From Physcomitrium patens (taxonomy: Eukaryota > Streptophyta > Bryopsida > Funariales > Funariaceae), in assembly GCF_000002425.4 (NCBI RefSeq), contig NC_037266.1:9341818-9405817 (forward strand): a stretch of 64,000 nucleotides of DNA, given 5' to 3'. Below are positions 37,992-48,998 of the stretch, piece by piece. How positions within the stretch are numbered: position 1 is the first letter of the stretch; every line of letters begins with the position of its first letter. The translations under genes were made by a program, and so were the position numbers. A model generated the notes under the pieces. That model did not search any database, was not told where the DNA came from, and saw only the letters and a list, made by a program, of their open reading frames with translations.

Positions 37992-39345
37992 TATTGTATT
38001 ATGTGAAGTCTTGCTTGAAAATGCATCAAAAATCTAGATATGGAATGTAAAAAAAAGTTGCAATAATAAATCCCAACAACTTTAATAGTATCATATATAA
38101 ATTATAATTAAATCTTAAAAAAAATAATCAAATATTGATTAAGTCCGATTAAATTTTCAAATAAATTATAAAAAAATATAAAAAAATCTTAATTGAATTT
38201 TAATCAAAATTTTAAAAAATTCTAATCAAGTCTCACATAAAATTTAGACAAATTTTAGAAAAATTCTAATCAAATCTTAGATATATCCTAATCAAATATT
38301 AAACAAATCCTAATCAAATCTTAGATATATCCTAATCAAATATTAAACAAATCCTAATCAAATTCTAAATCTTAAATCAACCTTAAATCATAAATAAATT
38401 TTCAACAAATCCTATGGCAAATTGAAATCTCTATAACTAACAATCAAATCAATGATTTCAACTAAAATTTTTCTTACCTTTCAAAAACTAAGTTGGAAAC
38501 AAGTAAAAATATTTTTAAGAAGATCAAACTTACCAAATAGAAGATAAATTCTAAAATCTGCTATAGTATTGGCCAGCTTCTTTCTCCAAAATTGATGCCA
38601 ATTTTTCCAAGCCAAAATTTCTTAATTACATTATTAAATACCTTTTAAAATTTTACATATATCTTAAAAATCAAGTCTACTATCCATATACATAAATTTC
38701 ACCTCAATCCAATTAATATAATATTAAAATTTTTAAAAATCCTCACTAATCTTTTAAATCCTATTTTTGAGATCTCAATCCACTTAAACTTTAATAACCT
38801 TCAATCTAACCATTCGATCATACTCAAATTTATAGCATGCAATAAAAAAAATTATAATCACAAACCCACAAATTATCACCCATAGATCTACTACCAAACT
38901 TACAAAATTCTTTAAAATGTATTTTTTTTTTTTTAATTTTTCAAAATTAAATTCACCAAAAAAAATCTAACTTTTCAAAGCTCTTATAAAATCATTATAA
39001 ACTCAAATTACTCAAAATTCATGCTCAAAAAAATCTTATGAAGTCTTCTTTCAAATTTCATTCTTGAATTTTCAAAAAAACCCTAAAATTGCCATATGTG
39101 CGTGGTTTTGTGCCTTAGGATCTGATTTCGACCTTAATTGGCAACTCATTCTTTTTGGACATCAATTCTTATTTTCTTGAGGTAATTTTTGCTAAAATAA
39201 ATTCTTAATTTCTTTTTACATATTTTTATATTTATTATTTTTTTAATCTACCTTGTTTTGTTTTATTTATGGTTCTACAAAGTAAGTAGAAGTCTACTTT
39301 GCAAAAAGGCAGCATTTACACTTTTAATTTTATTACCTTGTTGTA
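37992..39345 (-). repeat. Family B solo LTR (minus strand) inside copia
   Basis: It opens TATTGTATTATGTGAAGTCTTGC, the reverse complement of the family B LTR end. It continues through the reversed GATTTGATTA-like repeats and a stretch matching 25910-26150 reversed (for example GGTTTTGTGCCTTAGGATC). No internal domains follow. The right end is ragged, and I see no clear target duplication. Confidence 0.65.
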
Positions 39346-40830
39346 TTGTAAGACGGCTAATATGTAAAAGAGTGAAAAAATATTATATTATAGAAGAAAT
39401 CATTTCAAAATATTTTAGCAAATTATCTTAGAAATGTAGATAATAATCAAAATTTGTTACTTAATGGAAAAGTTCTTTACTTCATCAACATTCTTTATAT
39501 TTTCAATTTACATAAAAATCTATTTTTATTTATGAATATAATCAATATAATGACTTTTTCTTTATTAAAAATCAAATTTATCAATTATTAGATCATTATA
39601 ATGATTCTCTTAATAAGTATTCTCTACTTAACAATTTATATTTATTTGATGAGACAATTCATCTATCTTCTTATGTAATTTCCCACAACTATTGTAGAGT
39701 CTTTTCATAAGCACCAATATTGGATTTTCAAGCATCGTCTTCAAAAACTCTTCTTAGCTTCATCTAGGCTCCCTTCCGTGCCATTGCTTTGAATGAATTT
39801 TTTTTTCTTTCATAATTCCCCTCCTTTGTTGTTGCCATTGCAGTTATTGTCTATGCATCTTTTATTCCTAAAACCTTAGTTACAAAATCCTTTGCTACCA
39901 TAGTCCATGCTCCAATAGTTCTTGTCACTCATCCTACCAACATTGCTCTTAAGGCCAATGCTACCAAGGATGTTGCTCCGAAAATTTAGAGTCCAACTAA
40001 CTACCGTCATAATTACTCAATTTTCACTATTATCCATCTCATCTCATGATTGCTTTAGCATACATTTTCTTTTCTAAGTCCAAGACTAGTGCTCACCAGC
40101 AACTCCAATGCCTTCTTCTAAGAATTATACATTCTTATATGTGTATGCTTCTCAATTGAATATTTAAATCAATTTGAAAAAATTATCATATCTTTGACAT
40201 TGTCAACTTGGCTACATAAGTATTCAATGACTTATCAAACTTGCTCAACATAAGGGCATTATAAGATTTTCACTTAAACATGTTCATCAACATATGTATT
40301 CTACTTACCTATATAAAAAAACAAACCATGACTAAATTTTCCAAAATCGCCACTTTTGAACCACTCAACTATTTGAGTTCATCCATTTTCATTTAAATAG
40401 AAGGATTTTCTACCAATATTTTTTTGGCTTTGAGTACTATATTATCTTTATTGTCAACTACTTAAGGTATATAGTACTTTGCCTCTTTCATCATAAAAGT
40501 ACATGTTTTTAATTTTTTAATTTTTTTCATGTATGGATAGAAAAAAAATTTGGCTATATCCTATAAATCCATTTCTCAAATCAAAAAAGAGAATATTTCT
40601 CATCTAAATTTAATTAATATTTATCTCAATATAGAATTTAACAAAAATTAATAATTTCTTATATTCCAAGATAAAATAGTATTGCAATAAAAGAAAAATA
40701 AACTTTACTTAATGCTATCCAATATACACTTCATGAAGCAAACCTTTTTAAACCATATTAGAGAGAAGCGGTCTTATGTGCCATATATCTTCAAAATTAG
40801 AGCTTTATTAAAGCCATCACTGACAATAAG
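39346..40830 (+). other. Copia interior, hardly readable
   Basis: By position this should be copia integrase and RT. I can read no convincing motif here, only short frames. It may include non-copia sequence. Confidence 0.35.
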
Positions 40831-40839
40831 ACTTTCTTT

Positions 40840-41340
40840 GAGTTATAACACAATCACAAACTAAACATTTCTTTGGCTTTAGTGATGTCTATTAGGTTGA
40901 CAAGGTGGATGAGTCCCACTCAACGTTTAAATATGTTTTCATTCTTTTTCAAGTAATAATTATTTGGTGCTCCATAAGACAATATTCTACTGTGCTATCT
41001 AATAGGAAAACTAAGTATATGCATATGGGTATTGGTTCTTCCAAAGCCATTTGGTTATGCCATCTTCTTTATAATTTTCGGCAAGAAGAAATCTCTAATA
41101 TTGCCACTATCATTAATTACAATAATTAATTTTTTCTCAGTTTTATTGATATAACAAAGTTTTACTTCTATACTATATACATTGCTATATGCTATTACTT
41201 TATTCAACAACTTTCAATCCAATAAAAAATCAAATTTGACTACTACTTTATGAATAATATGCAAGATGATTTATTTACAAAATCTTTATTTGATCCAAAG
41301 ATTGCATCTCAACTTCCATTAATTGGCATGCTTGAAAAAA
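40840..41340 (+). pseudogene. Copia RNase H and pol end (fossil)
   Basis: A copia-type RNase H is recognisable. DESHSTFKYVFIL stands where the family has KSTSGYVF.L. It is followed by WCSIRQYSTVLSNRKTKYM (family: WSSKKQ-VALST-EAEYM) and AIWLCHLL (family: AIWLR-LL). A terminal NNMQDDLFTKSLFDPK (family: ADIFTK-L) precedes the 3' LTR. This order is specific to Ty1/copia. Several breaks are present. Confidence 0.75.
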
Positions 41341-41361
41341 AATCCAACCTATATTACAATT

Positions 41362-41580
41362 TGCTTACAATAGCATATTAAACATATAAGCAAATTATGT
41401 TAGTATAAAACAATGCATCTCTGTTGAGAACAAGATGTGCTTGTATAAAACCAATATACTTGTATTTAGAAGGTACATCTTTTTTGATATGTTATACTTC
41501 TAATAGCATAAATACTATTGAAAATAAATTCATATTTAATAAAATATATAAATTATTTAGAATATAATATAGAACTTATT
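41362..41580 (+). repeat. Copia 3' LTR (right end approximate)
   Basis: TGCTTACAATAGCATATTAAACATATAAG matches the 5' fragment at 25739 in style and spacing when read in parts. GAGAACAAGATGTGCTTG and TACTTGTATTTAGAAGG match the second fragment at 36615-36870. The 3' end fades in AT-rich sequence. Confidence 0.6.
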
Positions 41581-44363
41581 GCGATGTATACCACATTCGA
41601 AGCAGTTCAAATAGCCTTGATCCACCTCGAACAATGCTTGGTTAACTCTGAAAACCAACTGGTTAATTTTTTTAAAAAATTTGAAAACTTTAAGAATAGT
41701 AATTTATATAATACTCATAGACACGTATTGAGAAATGGCATTGTCATAAAGTAATAAAGAATAGATGTTTTGCCTTAAATATGTATCAAGATTAAAAATT
41801 TAGTAAGCAGTTACGAGTATTATTTACTATTATTTTGCTTTAACAAACACTAATTCATCTTTTAAAAGACAAAATAATTAATTAAAATTTTTCTGATGGT
41901 TCATTTTATGTAATTAGTTATAACATGCTTCAAAATTTATAAAAGATTGGATTTTTGATCATGATATTTTTTCTATAATAAGACCTTTCAGAATCCAGTA
42001 AAATATTGGAGAATTTTTTGTGGATTTCATCGTTAAAGAAAATTAGAAAAAAAATATAGCAAAAATAGTTATTTTATACATATATATAATGATTGTGTCA
42101 TTACACCCTATCAAAGCTTGTTGCTTTGATTTTAGATTGAAGGGGATGCAACAAAGTTAAGGAAATTTAGCCCTCCTCATAGTTTATTGTATCTTCATTG
42201 TTTGGTAACTATGAAGAAAGTGATGGTACAAATATACAGCAACAAATCCAGCTTTATTTTAGTAGCTCTCTTAGAATAAGCTAGAATTGATGGTATGTTT
42301 GAAGAAGCTAATGCAAATCAAAGCATAGGAGGTGGGACAACAACCAAATTTCAAACCAAAGGTAAAAGAAATTATAAGTGCATATTGATATTGCAATAAA
42401 GCTTATGGCATTATAATTGCAATTAATTTGAAGAGATTTTTGTAATAAAATTAATGTTGATTAAAATAGACAAAAATTGCCACAAGAATCAAATCTATAT
42501 TAAATACAATGGTGCGAGTAAAAAAATAACATGTGAAATAAAGAAAAATCTTAGAATTCTTAACAATTTTCTTTGCTTAGAAACAACAAGATATTATATA
42601 TTTTTTTAATACAAAGAAATAGCAAAAGAACCATCTTTATTAGAATAAATAAAGGTGACACCTCTTTCAAGCTTTTGCAAGAATAACATGATGCACAATT
42701 TTTTTGACAAAGCATAATTTTTAAAAAATAAAAAATAAAATAAAAAATAAAAAATTTTATAATAGAAAAGATTCCTGGGTCAATTGTTAAGAGAATTAGA
42801 AACAGCACAAAGAAGGGGAAATTTTATAAAAAAAAAAGAATAAAATGTAACAAAAATAATAATAATAATAAAAAAGAAAAAAAAGTTAAAATAAAAGTAA
42901 AAAAACACAAGTATAAATAAGATAAGAATTTTTGAGTTGCAATTAAGGAAAATAATAAGAAATAATTTTGAAAAATAAAAAAATAATGGTTTAAATTGAA
43001 AAAAAATATAAATATATTTTTAGCTATAATATAATTATTTAAAGAAATGCAATTATGCTAATATATAAACTATACTTTGGAAGCTCACTAGAGATACAAA
43101 TATCTAATTTGACATGTGAAAGATACTTGATATCCAACTCATTTTTTTCTTTTAATATTTTATAATTAAGACATATTAGATTTTAATATTATATTATAAA
43201 TTAATCTATTATTTGATTAATTAGTAGTATTTTTATATGCTCTTAATTTGTACTATTGTATAATATAATAATAAAATATTATACAAGTATTATAGCTATA
43301 ATAAGAATATTTGGTTCGTATTGTATAAGGTGTAGTATTTTTTTTTCCTTTTGATTTGATTTGATTTTTTATTTTTTACTTTGTAGAAAAAGCTATGGAA
43401 AAAAACACGAGATTATTAATATAAGTTCTACTTTAAAGAAGCTATATATGAGTTTAAGTGCCATCAAGTAAATAAAATAGAAATAGAGATGATAGAATAG
43501 TTGAAATAATGTAACTTTTTTTAGCCAAAAATTCCCTTGTAGTTAATACTCTTTTATATCAATAGAAAATTTTACTAAAATATTAAGGTTACCATCTTTT
43601 GATTTATTTATTTTTTGATTTTTTATCTTGATTTTTTATTTTTTATTTTAAGTTTTCTTTCATATAATAAGATGTGTATTTTATTGCATCTTTAATTTTT
43701 TGCATTCATATTTAAAGTTTGATATTAATCTCATTGATTTTTATAATATATATATATATATATATTATTTTTAATTCTATTAATATATTTTAATTAGTAG
43801 AATTATTAAAAATATAATTTTAAGTTATTTAGATACAAAAATATTAAGATAATAGATTTTATTTGATTATCTAAAAATTTATTAGAATTCAAAAATATTA
43901 ATAAACTATAAGAGTCTTATTAAGTAAGAAGTCATTAAATTAATTCTTAGCAAGTCTTAGAAGCAATTATTTTAGCTAATTTGATATTTTTTAATTATAA
44001 AAATTAATTATTAGTTATTGAGATTGATGTCTATGTTAGTTTATTACTCATTTGTGTTATTCATTAAAAAAAATTTAATATTGATTAATAAGTAAAAAAA
44101 TATATAAAAAAGAACCTCATGACTTTTAAAAATATTATGTAAATATTAAGAGTTTATTATTTTAGTTTATTTAAATATTATTTTAGTTTATTTAAATTTA
44201 TTTCATTATTAAAAAAACACCAATATAAAATATAATAGTCTTAAATTAATATCAATATTTTAAATATATTAATGGATTTTTTAGAATTTTTTAAAGAATT
44301 TTTTTAAAATTAGTAATTTTTATAATATATTTATAATATTTTGATTAAAGTAATTTTATCAAT
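41581..44363. other. AT-rich intergenic DNA
   Basis: Low-complexity AT-rich sequence with many short A and T runs. A short frame at 41518-41754 and a possible, very degenerate zinc-knuckle-like stretch near 42380-42410 hint at dead retroelement coding sequence. Nothing can be supported. Confidence 0.4.
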
Positions 44364-44368
44364 TTGTG
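44364..44368 (+). repeat. Target-site duplication of family D (left)
   Basis: TTGTG, repeated at 63722-63726 immediately after the 3' LTR. An exact 5-bp match. Confidence 0.75.
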
Positions 44369-44900
44369 TATAGCAAGATATAGATAATTATATTTGTATT
44401 GTTGTAATATAAAAATAGATAATTGGAATTATGCTTAAAAAGTTATGGAAGTTTTTAAAATTAAAGCCAAACTAGTAGACTATATAGGATCCATTGTGGA
44501 ACATTCTAGAAAGAGCTTAGGGCGGTTATTTAGGTAGGATTCACCATGGAATCTTCTAGAAGGAATTTAAGACAATTATTGAAGTGAGGTCCATCATCTA
44601 GGAACATTCTAAAAAATCCAGGGTGGTAGAAAAAAGTAAAAATAGGACTAGCTAGGGCCTTTTGGGCATTTAATTAGATATGGCTTTGGACCTTCTCTCT
44701 TAATAAAGTTTGGTTTTGCACCTTCCTATTTAATTAGATTTTATTTTATTTTTATTTGTTCAATTTTTTCATTTGTATCTTATTTTATTTAATTTTGTTT
44801 AATTTTGTTTTGATCCATTTTGTCCTACTTTGTAATGAGGTTTTATGTTTTTGTGGATTAGAAGACTCTTAGATTCTTAAGATAGATTGGTCCCATTTCA
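44369..44900 (+). repeat. Family D 5' LTR
   Basis: It opens TATAGCAAGATATAG (3' copy TGTAACAAGGTATAG) and ends ATTGGTCCCATTTCA. It carries the uninterrupted versions of both sites that were hit in the 3' LTR (GGCGG near 44521 and TATCT near 44770). Confidence 0.75.
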
Positions 44901-44915
44901 TTGGTATCACAATAA
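44901..44915 (+). promoter_or_regulatory. Family D primer-binding site
   Basis: TTGGTATCACAATAA directly follows the LTR and matches the first 8 bases of the initiator-Met tRNA site TGGTATCAGAGC. Confidence 0.6.
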
Positions 44916-45090
44916 GTGTTAGATTGTTCTTTAGTAGTGTGTTGATAGCTATCATCTAATTTGAGGTTAATTGTTGTGGTTACATTGGGTATTGTGTATA
45001 GGCTACCATAAGCTATTTTTAAAAAGTCAACTAGAAAGTCAGAAGATATTACAATAATGGAATCTAATAAAAAAATTATAGTGTAGAAGA

Positions 45091-45920
45091 TATGGCAGAG
45101 CAATCCTAGATGGAAGCTCAAATACAACACCTCTTAGGCGAGATAACTACTTTGCAAATGCAAATAAAAGCCTCTAAGAGAAAGGAATAAACATTTGTTA
45201 GACTGAAATTGAGTAAACATATTACGTACTCTGGAACTTCAAGACAAAAAGATATATGTCAATGGCTTTTCAACATGCTATCTAATGCAATTACTATTGA
45301 AAGAATTATGTATGTAGCCAGCTATTTGAGAGATGTGGCAGCTATTTGGTAGCAACATCAAGTTCAAAGCTATAGAGCTCAAGGTAGATTTTGTGATTGA
45401 AAAGAATTTGAGACCAAGTTTAAGAATCAATTTTGGCCCATCAATGCGGAGAAATTAACACACAATTAATTGACAAATCTTACACAATCTAGATCAATGC
45501 AAGATTATGTCTCACAATTTAAGTCCCTATATCTCCAAATTGGCAATATTTCAGAGGCAAAGATGATGGATCAATTCCTACGAGGTTTATAACCTAAGGT
45601 CTAGCAAGAAAAAGAACTAAAAAATCCACAAACGTTTAAAGATGCAATTAAGATTGTTAAGAAAGTTGATGCTATAGATTTCAAAAAATTTAGAGCATCA
45701 CCTATAGTACAAAGTCCTATATTGCTATTTAATATTATAGTACAACAACCAATGTTAATAAAAATTGATGCCTTACAAGGATCATTGACACGACAAAGAT
45801 GACAAATATTGGTGTAAAAGAGATTGTATTTTTATTGTCAAGAGCCAAGCCATCACATTGAAGGTTGTCCCAAATGTCAAAATTCAATCATCAAGAAAAT
45901 AAGGTGGATTCACAGTCATG
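45091..45920 (+). pseudogene. Family D gag (fossil)
   Basis: It starts near 45091 with MAEQS and a Gln-rich helical stretch. A gag capsid region follows (LSKHITYSGTSRQ, then KNQFWPINAEKL and MQDYVSQFKSLYLQIGN). A zinc knuckle, FYCQEPSHHIEGCPKCQN, lies near 45835-45890. This is the usual chromovirus order. Several breaks are present. Confidence 0.7.
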
Positions 45921-45999
45921 AGATTCACCAAGTTGATAATGAGATAAAGCAAAAAAATGAGGATTTCTAGTAAAAGCACCGAGGACCAATACTAGGGAT

Positions 46000-47223
46000 A
46001 GCTACTATTTATCAAAGTCAAATGGCATGGCCTCAAACAATTATAAGAAGAATCAACTAATGCATCTAATGAGACTACGAAGAAGACCACCATGTCAAGT
46101 GCTTATGAATTATAGCTCTATGGAAAATTATATCTCGACTAAAATTATTGATCGATTTGGAATTAAAAATAAAATAATTAAGGAAGGAAGTATATACCTT
46201 GTAGATGATCAAGAAAACATATTGAGTGAGACATGTGAAGAAAAAACTTTGAGTTGACTAATACCTACATCCTAAAAGAGAGATTCAACATAAAAAAGCT
46301 AAGATATGATATTATCTTTGGTATGCGATGGCTGAAGGTAAAAAATAAGCAAGTTGATTGGATAGCAAGGACAATTTATTTCAAAGATAGTAGATGCAAG
46401 ATGACTCTTTATACCTCTGCATCATGTGAAGAGAAAAATAATTTGCAACTAAAAACTTACTCATAGAGATGACTTTAAGAAGAAGAAAATACAACATAAG
46501 CAACCAGTATAAATGGTAGTTTCAAAATTTGCATCATTAGTAGAGAAGATAACCAAAAGAGTAAAAGGGATAGAACAATTCATATGAGAATATCGAGAAG
46601 TCTTTCCAATCGACCTATCTAATAGCATGCCTCTTGATCAACATGCCTTCTTTTAAATAAAACTATTACTTGAAGCCAAATCAATAAGTTGATCGATTTA
46701 TTGCCTAATACCAAATGAACTTGAAGAGCTGCAAAAAATATTAGACAACTTCTTGAAGAAGGGCCTCATTTGAGAAAGCACATTACCATAGGGAGTACAT
46801 GTACTCTTTATATTCAAGAAGGATGGTAGACTTTAGCTTTGTATTGACTATTGAGGCCTCAATAAGCAAACTATTAAAAATGCATATCCACTTCCACATA
46901 TGGATGATCTTCTTGATCAACTTTAAGGTGTGACCATCTTTAGTAAATTGAATCTTTAGAGTGGATATTAATAGATACCTATTATAAAATAAGATATTAA
47001 AAAGATGGTATTTTGTATGCACTATGGATATCTTGAATGACTTATTTTATCTTTTGGCCTCACCAATGCTCCAACCTCTTTTATAGGTCATATAAACAAA
47101 TTATTTTGGAACCTTTTGGATAAGTATGTAATTATTTTCATTGATGATATCTTAGTATATAATAAAATCCCTAAAAAGTATAAGTAATACCTATGAGAAG
47201 TGTTACGTTACCTACAAGATAAC
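46000..47223 (+). pseudogene. Family D pol, left part: protease and RT (fossil)
   Basis: The protease-like region (MNYSSMENYISTKIIDRFGI, then YDIIFGMRWLKVKNKQVDW) spans about 46080-46400. The RT begins near 46640 (LEELQKILDNFLKKGLI, VLFIFKKDGR, LNKQTIKNAYPLPHMDDLLDQL, LSFGLTNAPTSF) and reaches the catalytic site FIDDILVYNK near 47135-47165. The young family C copy interrupts the RT just after that motif. Many breaks. Confidence 0.75.
47219..47223 (+). repeat. Target-site duplication of the young family C copy (left)
   Basis: ATAAC, repeated exactly at 53598-53602. Confidence 0.95.
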
Positions 47224-47567
47224 TGTCACGGCCATAATCATGTAAGCTAATAATTACATATAGAAATAGGTAGAAGTAAGTAAAAGTAGATAAAAGTAAG
47301 TTAATTATATAATATTTAATATAGAAGCTTCCTAGAAACTTCCTAGACGCTGCTTTGACTTCATAGGTGTCTTTAATTGACTTTTTGGATTAGAAACGTG
47401 GTCAACAAGTTGGCCATGTGCCACACATGTTGTTAGCTTGAAGATCAAGCTAACTATGTGGCCCACACGTAGAAAAACTTGCCTTGTAAGTCAAGGCATG
47501 TGTCCTACAAAGTCAACACATATTGGAGGTCCTATAGAACGTCGCCACGTAGCCCCTAGTTAGATAG

Positions 47568-47576
47568 TATATATAG
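47568..47576 (+). promoter_or_regulatory. Family C LTR TATA box
   Basis: TATATATAG. The older copy has TATATATAAAG at the matching place (56353). About 31 nt downstream begins ACTCTTGTCAA (47599), a plausible RNA start. Confidence 0.65.
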
Positions 47577-47578
47577 AG

Positions 47579-47606
47579 ACAAGAGTGAAGGCTTCTTCAC
47601 TCTTGT
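47579..47606 (+). promoter_or_regulatory. Palindrome at the expected RNA start in the family C LTR
   Basis: ACAAGAGTGAAG and CTTCACTCTTGT are perfect 12-bp complements around a GCTT loop. The copy at 33800-33827 keeps 11 of the pairs with a changed centre. The 3' LTR repeats it at 53401-53428. Confidence 0.75.
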
Positions 47607-47777
47607 CAACTCCTTTCTTGCTTCTAGTCCAGGTTCAAGAGTCTTTAGTTTCTTGTCTTGTGGCAATAGCCATTCCAGTTTCCTTTTAATATACCTACTT
47701 GTTTATATTTTGACTTATTATATCGAGATAGCCTTTTGGTGTATATTTTTCCTCATCGAGTCTTTGTCCTTGACAAA

Positions 47778-47788
47778 TTGACAAGAGT
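47778..47788 (+). promoter_or_regulatory. Family C putative self-primer-binding site
   Basis: TTGACAAGAGT, two bases after the 5' LTR, is the exact reverse complement of ACTCTTGTCAA at 47599-47609, where the RNA should begin. The older copy keeps both (56384-56394 and 56566-56576). This arrangement matches self-priming as known from Tf1/sushi elements. An incomplete initiator-Met tRNA-like site (TATCAGAGC, about 47800) lies further in. Confidence 0.6.
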
Positions 47789-47988
47789 ACACTTACAATA
47801 TCAGAGCTTTGTTTTTTCTTGAGTAAGAGTGGATTACCCCTTTCTCTTGAAAAGACATAAGCGTATTAGAAGTTTGCGGATTACCCACTTCTAAACTGAT
47901 ATTGTTCTTAGTATCTTCTTTGTTATCAAGTCTTTCTTTTTTTTTGTCTTGAGCAATATCAAACAAATTTTTTCTTCTTAGTGTCATT

Positions 47989-48993
47989 ATGGCAGAGCTT
48001 GTTGAAATGAAGAGTGCAATGGCACAAATGCAAGAGCAAATGAGGGAGTTAATGCTTGCGATGCATCAACTCAATTCACCAACACAGGAAAGAACAAGAA
48101 TAGCAGAAAGTGGAGATATAGAGATGATCGGAGCTGCTTCAACATCTACAACAAATCACGTTCCTTCTCCAATTGTACAACACCCTATAAGCACTAGAGA
48201 ACCAAGAATTGCCTTATCTGAGAAATTTGATGGTACGAGATCAAAGTTTCGAGGGTTCATCAATCAAGTACAATTGGTAATTGAACTTCAACCGCAAAGC
48301 TATCCAACTCTAGAATCACAAGTCAGGTTTATTGGCACTCTACTTTCTGGTTCTGTATTATCGTGGTTTTCGTCTTTTCTTGAACAACGAAATCCAATAT
48401 TGGACAATTTGGAAGCTTTTTTGGCGGAGTTTCGATCTATGTATGGTGAACACGATGCAACTTGTGTTGCAACAAATAAGATCCGAATTCTGCGACAAGG
48501 AAATCGCTCAGTAACAGTATATGCTTCACAATTTCGACAACTTGCAATTGACATCAAGTGGGATGATGCTGCACTCATCAGTCAATTTCTTTATGGATTG
48601 CAATACGAAGTAAAGAAATTGATGCTCAACTTACCTGATCCTCAAACTTTGAGTCAAGCAATCGATTTTGCGGTAAAATGTGATAATCGACTTTTTGAAT
48701 TTCGATCTGAAAATCATTCACGGGAACCTCAACGTTATTACTCAATGGCAACATCAACATCTTTGCCAAACGTACATTCGGAAGTAGAAGACATGCAAAT
48801 TGACGCGGTACGTTTTAAACCTCTAACTGAGCAAGAAAAGATTCGTCGTCGTCAAGAAGGATTATGTTTGTATTGCGGAGAACCTAAGCACACTGCTCAA
48901 CATTGTCCAAAGAAACGACGCAACTATAAAATGAGGGGTACGACGGTCAAAGAAGACAACATGTCGGAAAACGGATTCGTCCAGCTACAATAG
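47989..48993 (+). CDS. Family C gag (young copy)
   Basis: The frame encodes 334 residues. The N-terminus is a Met/Gln-rich helix (MAQMQEQMRELMLAMHQLN), likely a coiled coil. The middle holds the retrotransposon gag domain (LSEKFDGTRSKFRGFINQVQ, GSVLSWFSSFLEQRNPIL, ILRQGNRSVTVYASQFRQLA). One CCHC zinc knuckle lies near residues 298-311 (CLYCGEPKHTAQHC), followed by a basic tail. It is the RNA-packaging and particle-forming protein of the element. The length and order are normal for chromoviruses. The leader of 213 bp between LTR and ATG contains the primer site. The gag of the copy at 56767 is collinear. Confidence 0.9.
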   Translation: MAELVEMKSAMAQMQEQMRELMLAMHQLNSPTQERTRIAESGDIEMIGAASTSTTNHVPSPIVQHPISTREPRIALSEKFDGTRSKFRGFINQVQLVIELQPQSYPTLESQVRFIGTLLSGSVLSWFSSFLEQRNPILDNLEAFLAEFRSMYGEHDATCVATNKIRILRQGNRSVTVYASQFRQLAIDIKWDDAALISQFLYGLQYEVKKLMLNLPDPQTLSQAIDFAVKCDNRLFEFRSENHSREPQRYYSMATSTSLPNVHSEVEDMQIDAVRFKPLTEQEKIRRRQEGLCLYCGEPKHTAQHCPKKRRNYKMRGTTVKEDNMSENGFVQLQ

Positions 48994-48998
48994 GGACC

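Larger units (their letters stand above)
25739..41580 (+). mobile_element. Ty1/copia element, split by later insertions
   Basis: The 5' LTR opens TGTTAACCACATATTAG at 25739 and is interrupted after 36 bp by a family B element (25775-36610). It resumes at 36615. A tRNA-Met-like primer site follows at 36871, then worn gag, a long interior cut by a solo LTR, RNase H with copia-type order, and a 3' LTR from 41362. The RNase H at the end of pol, next to the 3' LTR, fixes this as copia rather than gypsy. It is old and broken many times. The right end is approximate. Confidence 0.7.
47224..47775 (+). repeat. Family C young copy, 5' LTR
   Basis: 552 bp, TG to CA ends, one difference seen from 53046-53597. 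It has a TATA box at 47568 and a 28-nt palindrome at 47579-47606. Confidence 0.95.

Noticed and set aside
42380-42410. Zinc-knuckle-like stretch in the AT-rich region
   Set aside because: It is too degenerate to support, with no gag or pol context around it.
47797-47808. tRNA initiator-Met primer site for family C (TATCAGAGC)
   Set aside because: It is about 20 nt from the LTR and lacks the TGG that pairs with the tRNA 3' end; the adjacent self-complementary site fits better. Kept only as a possible relic.
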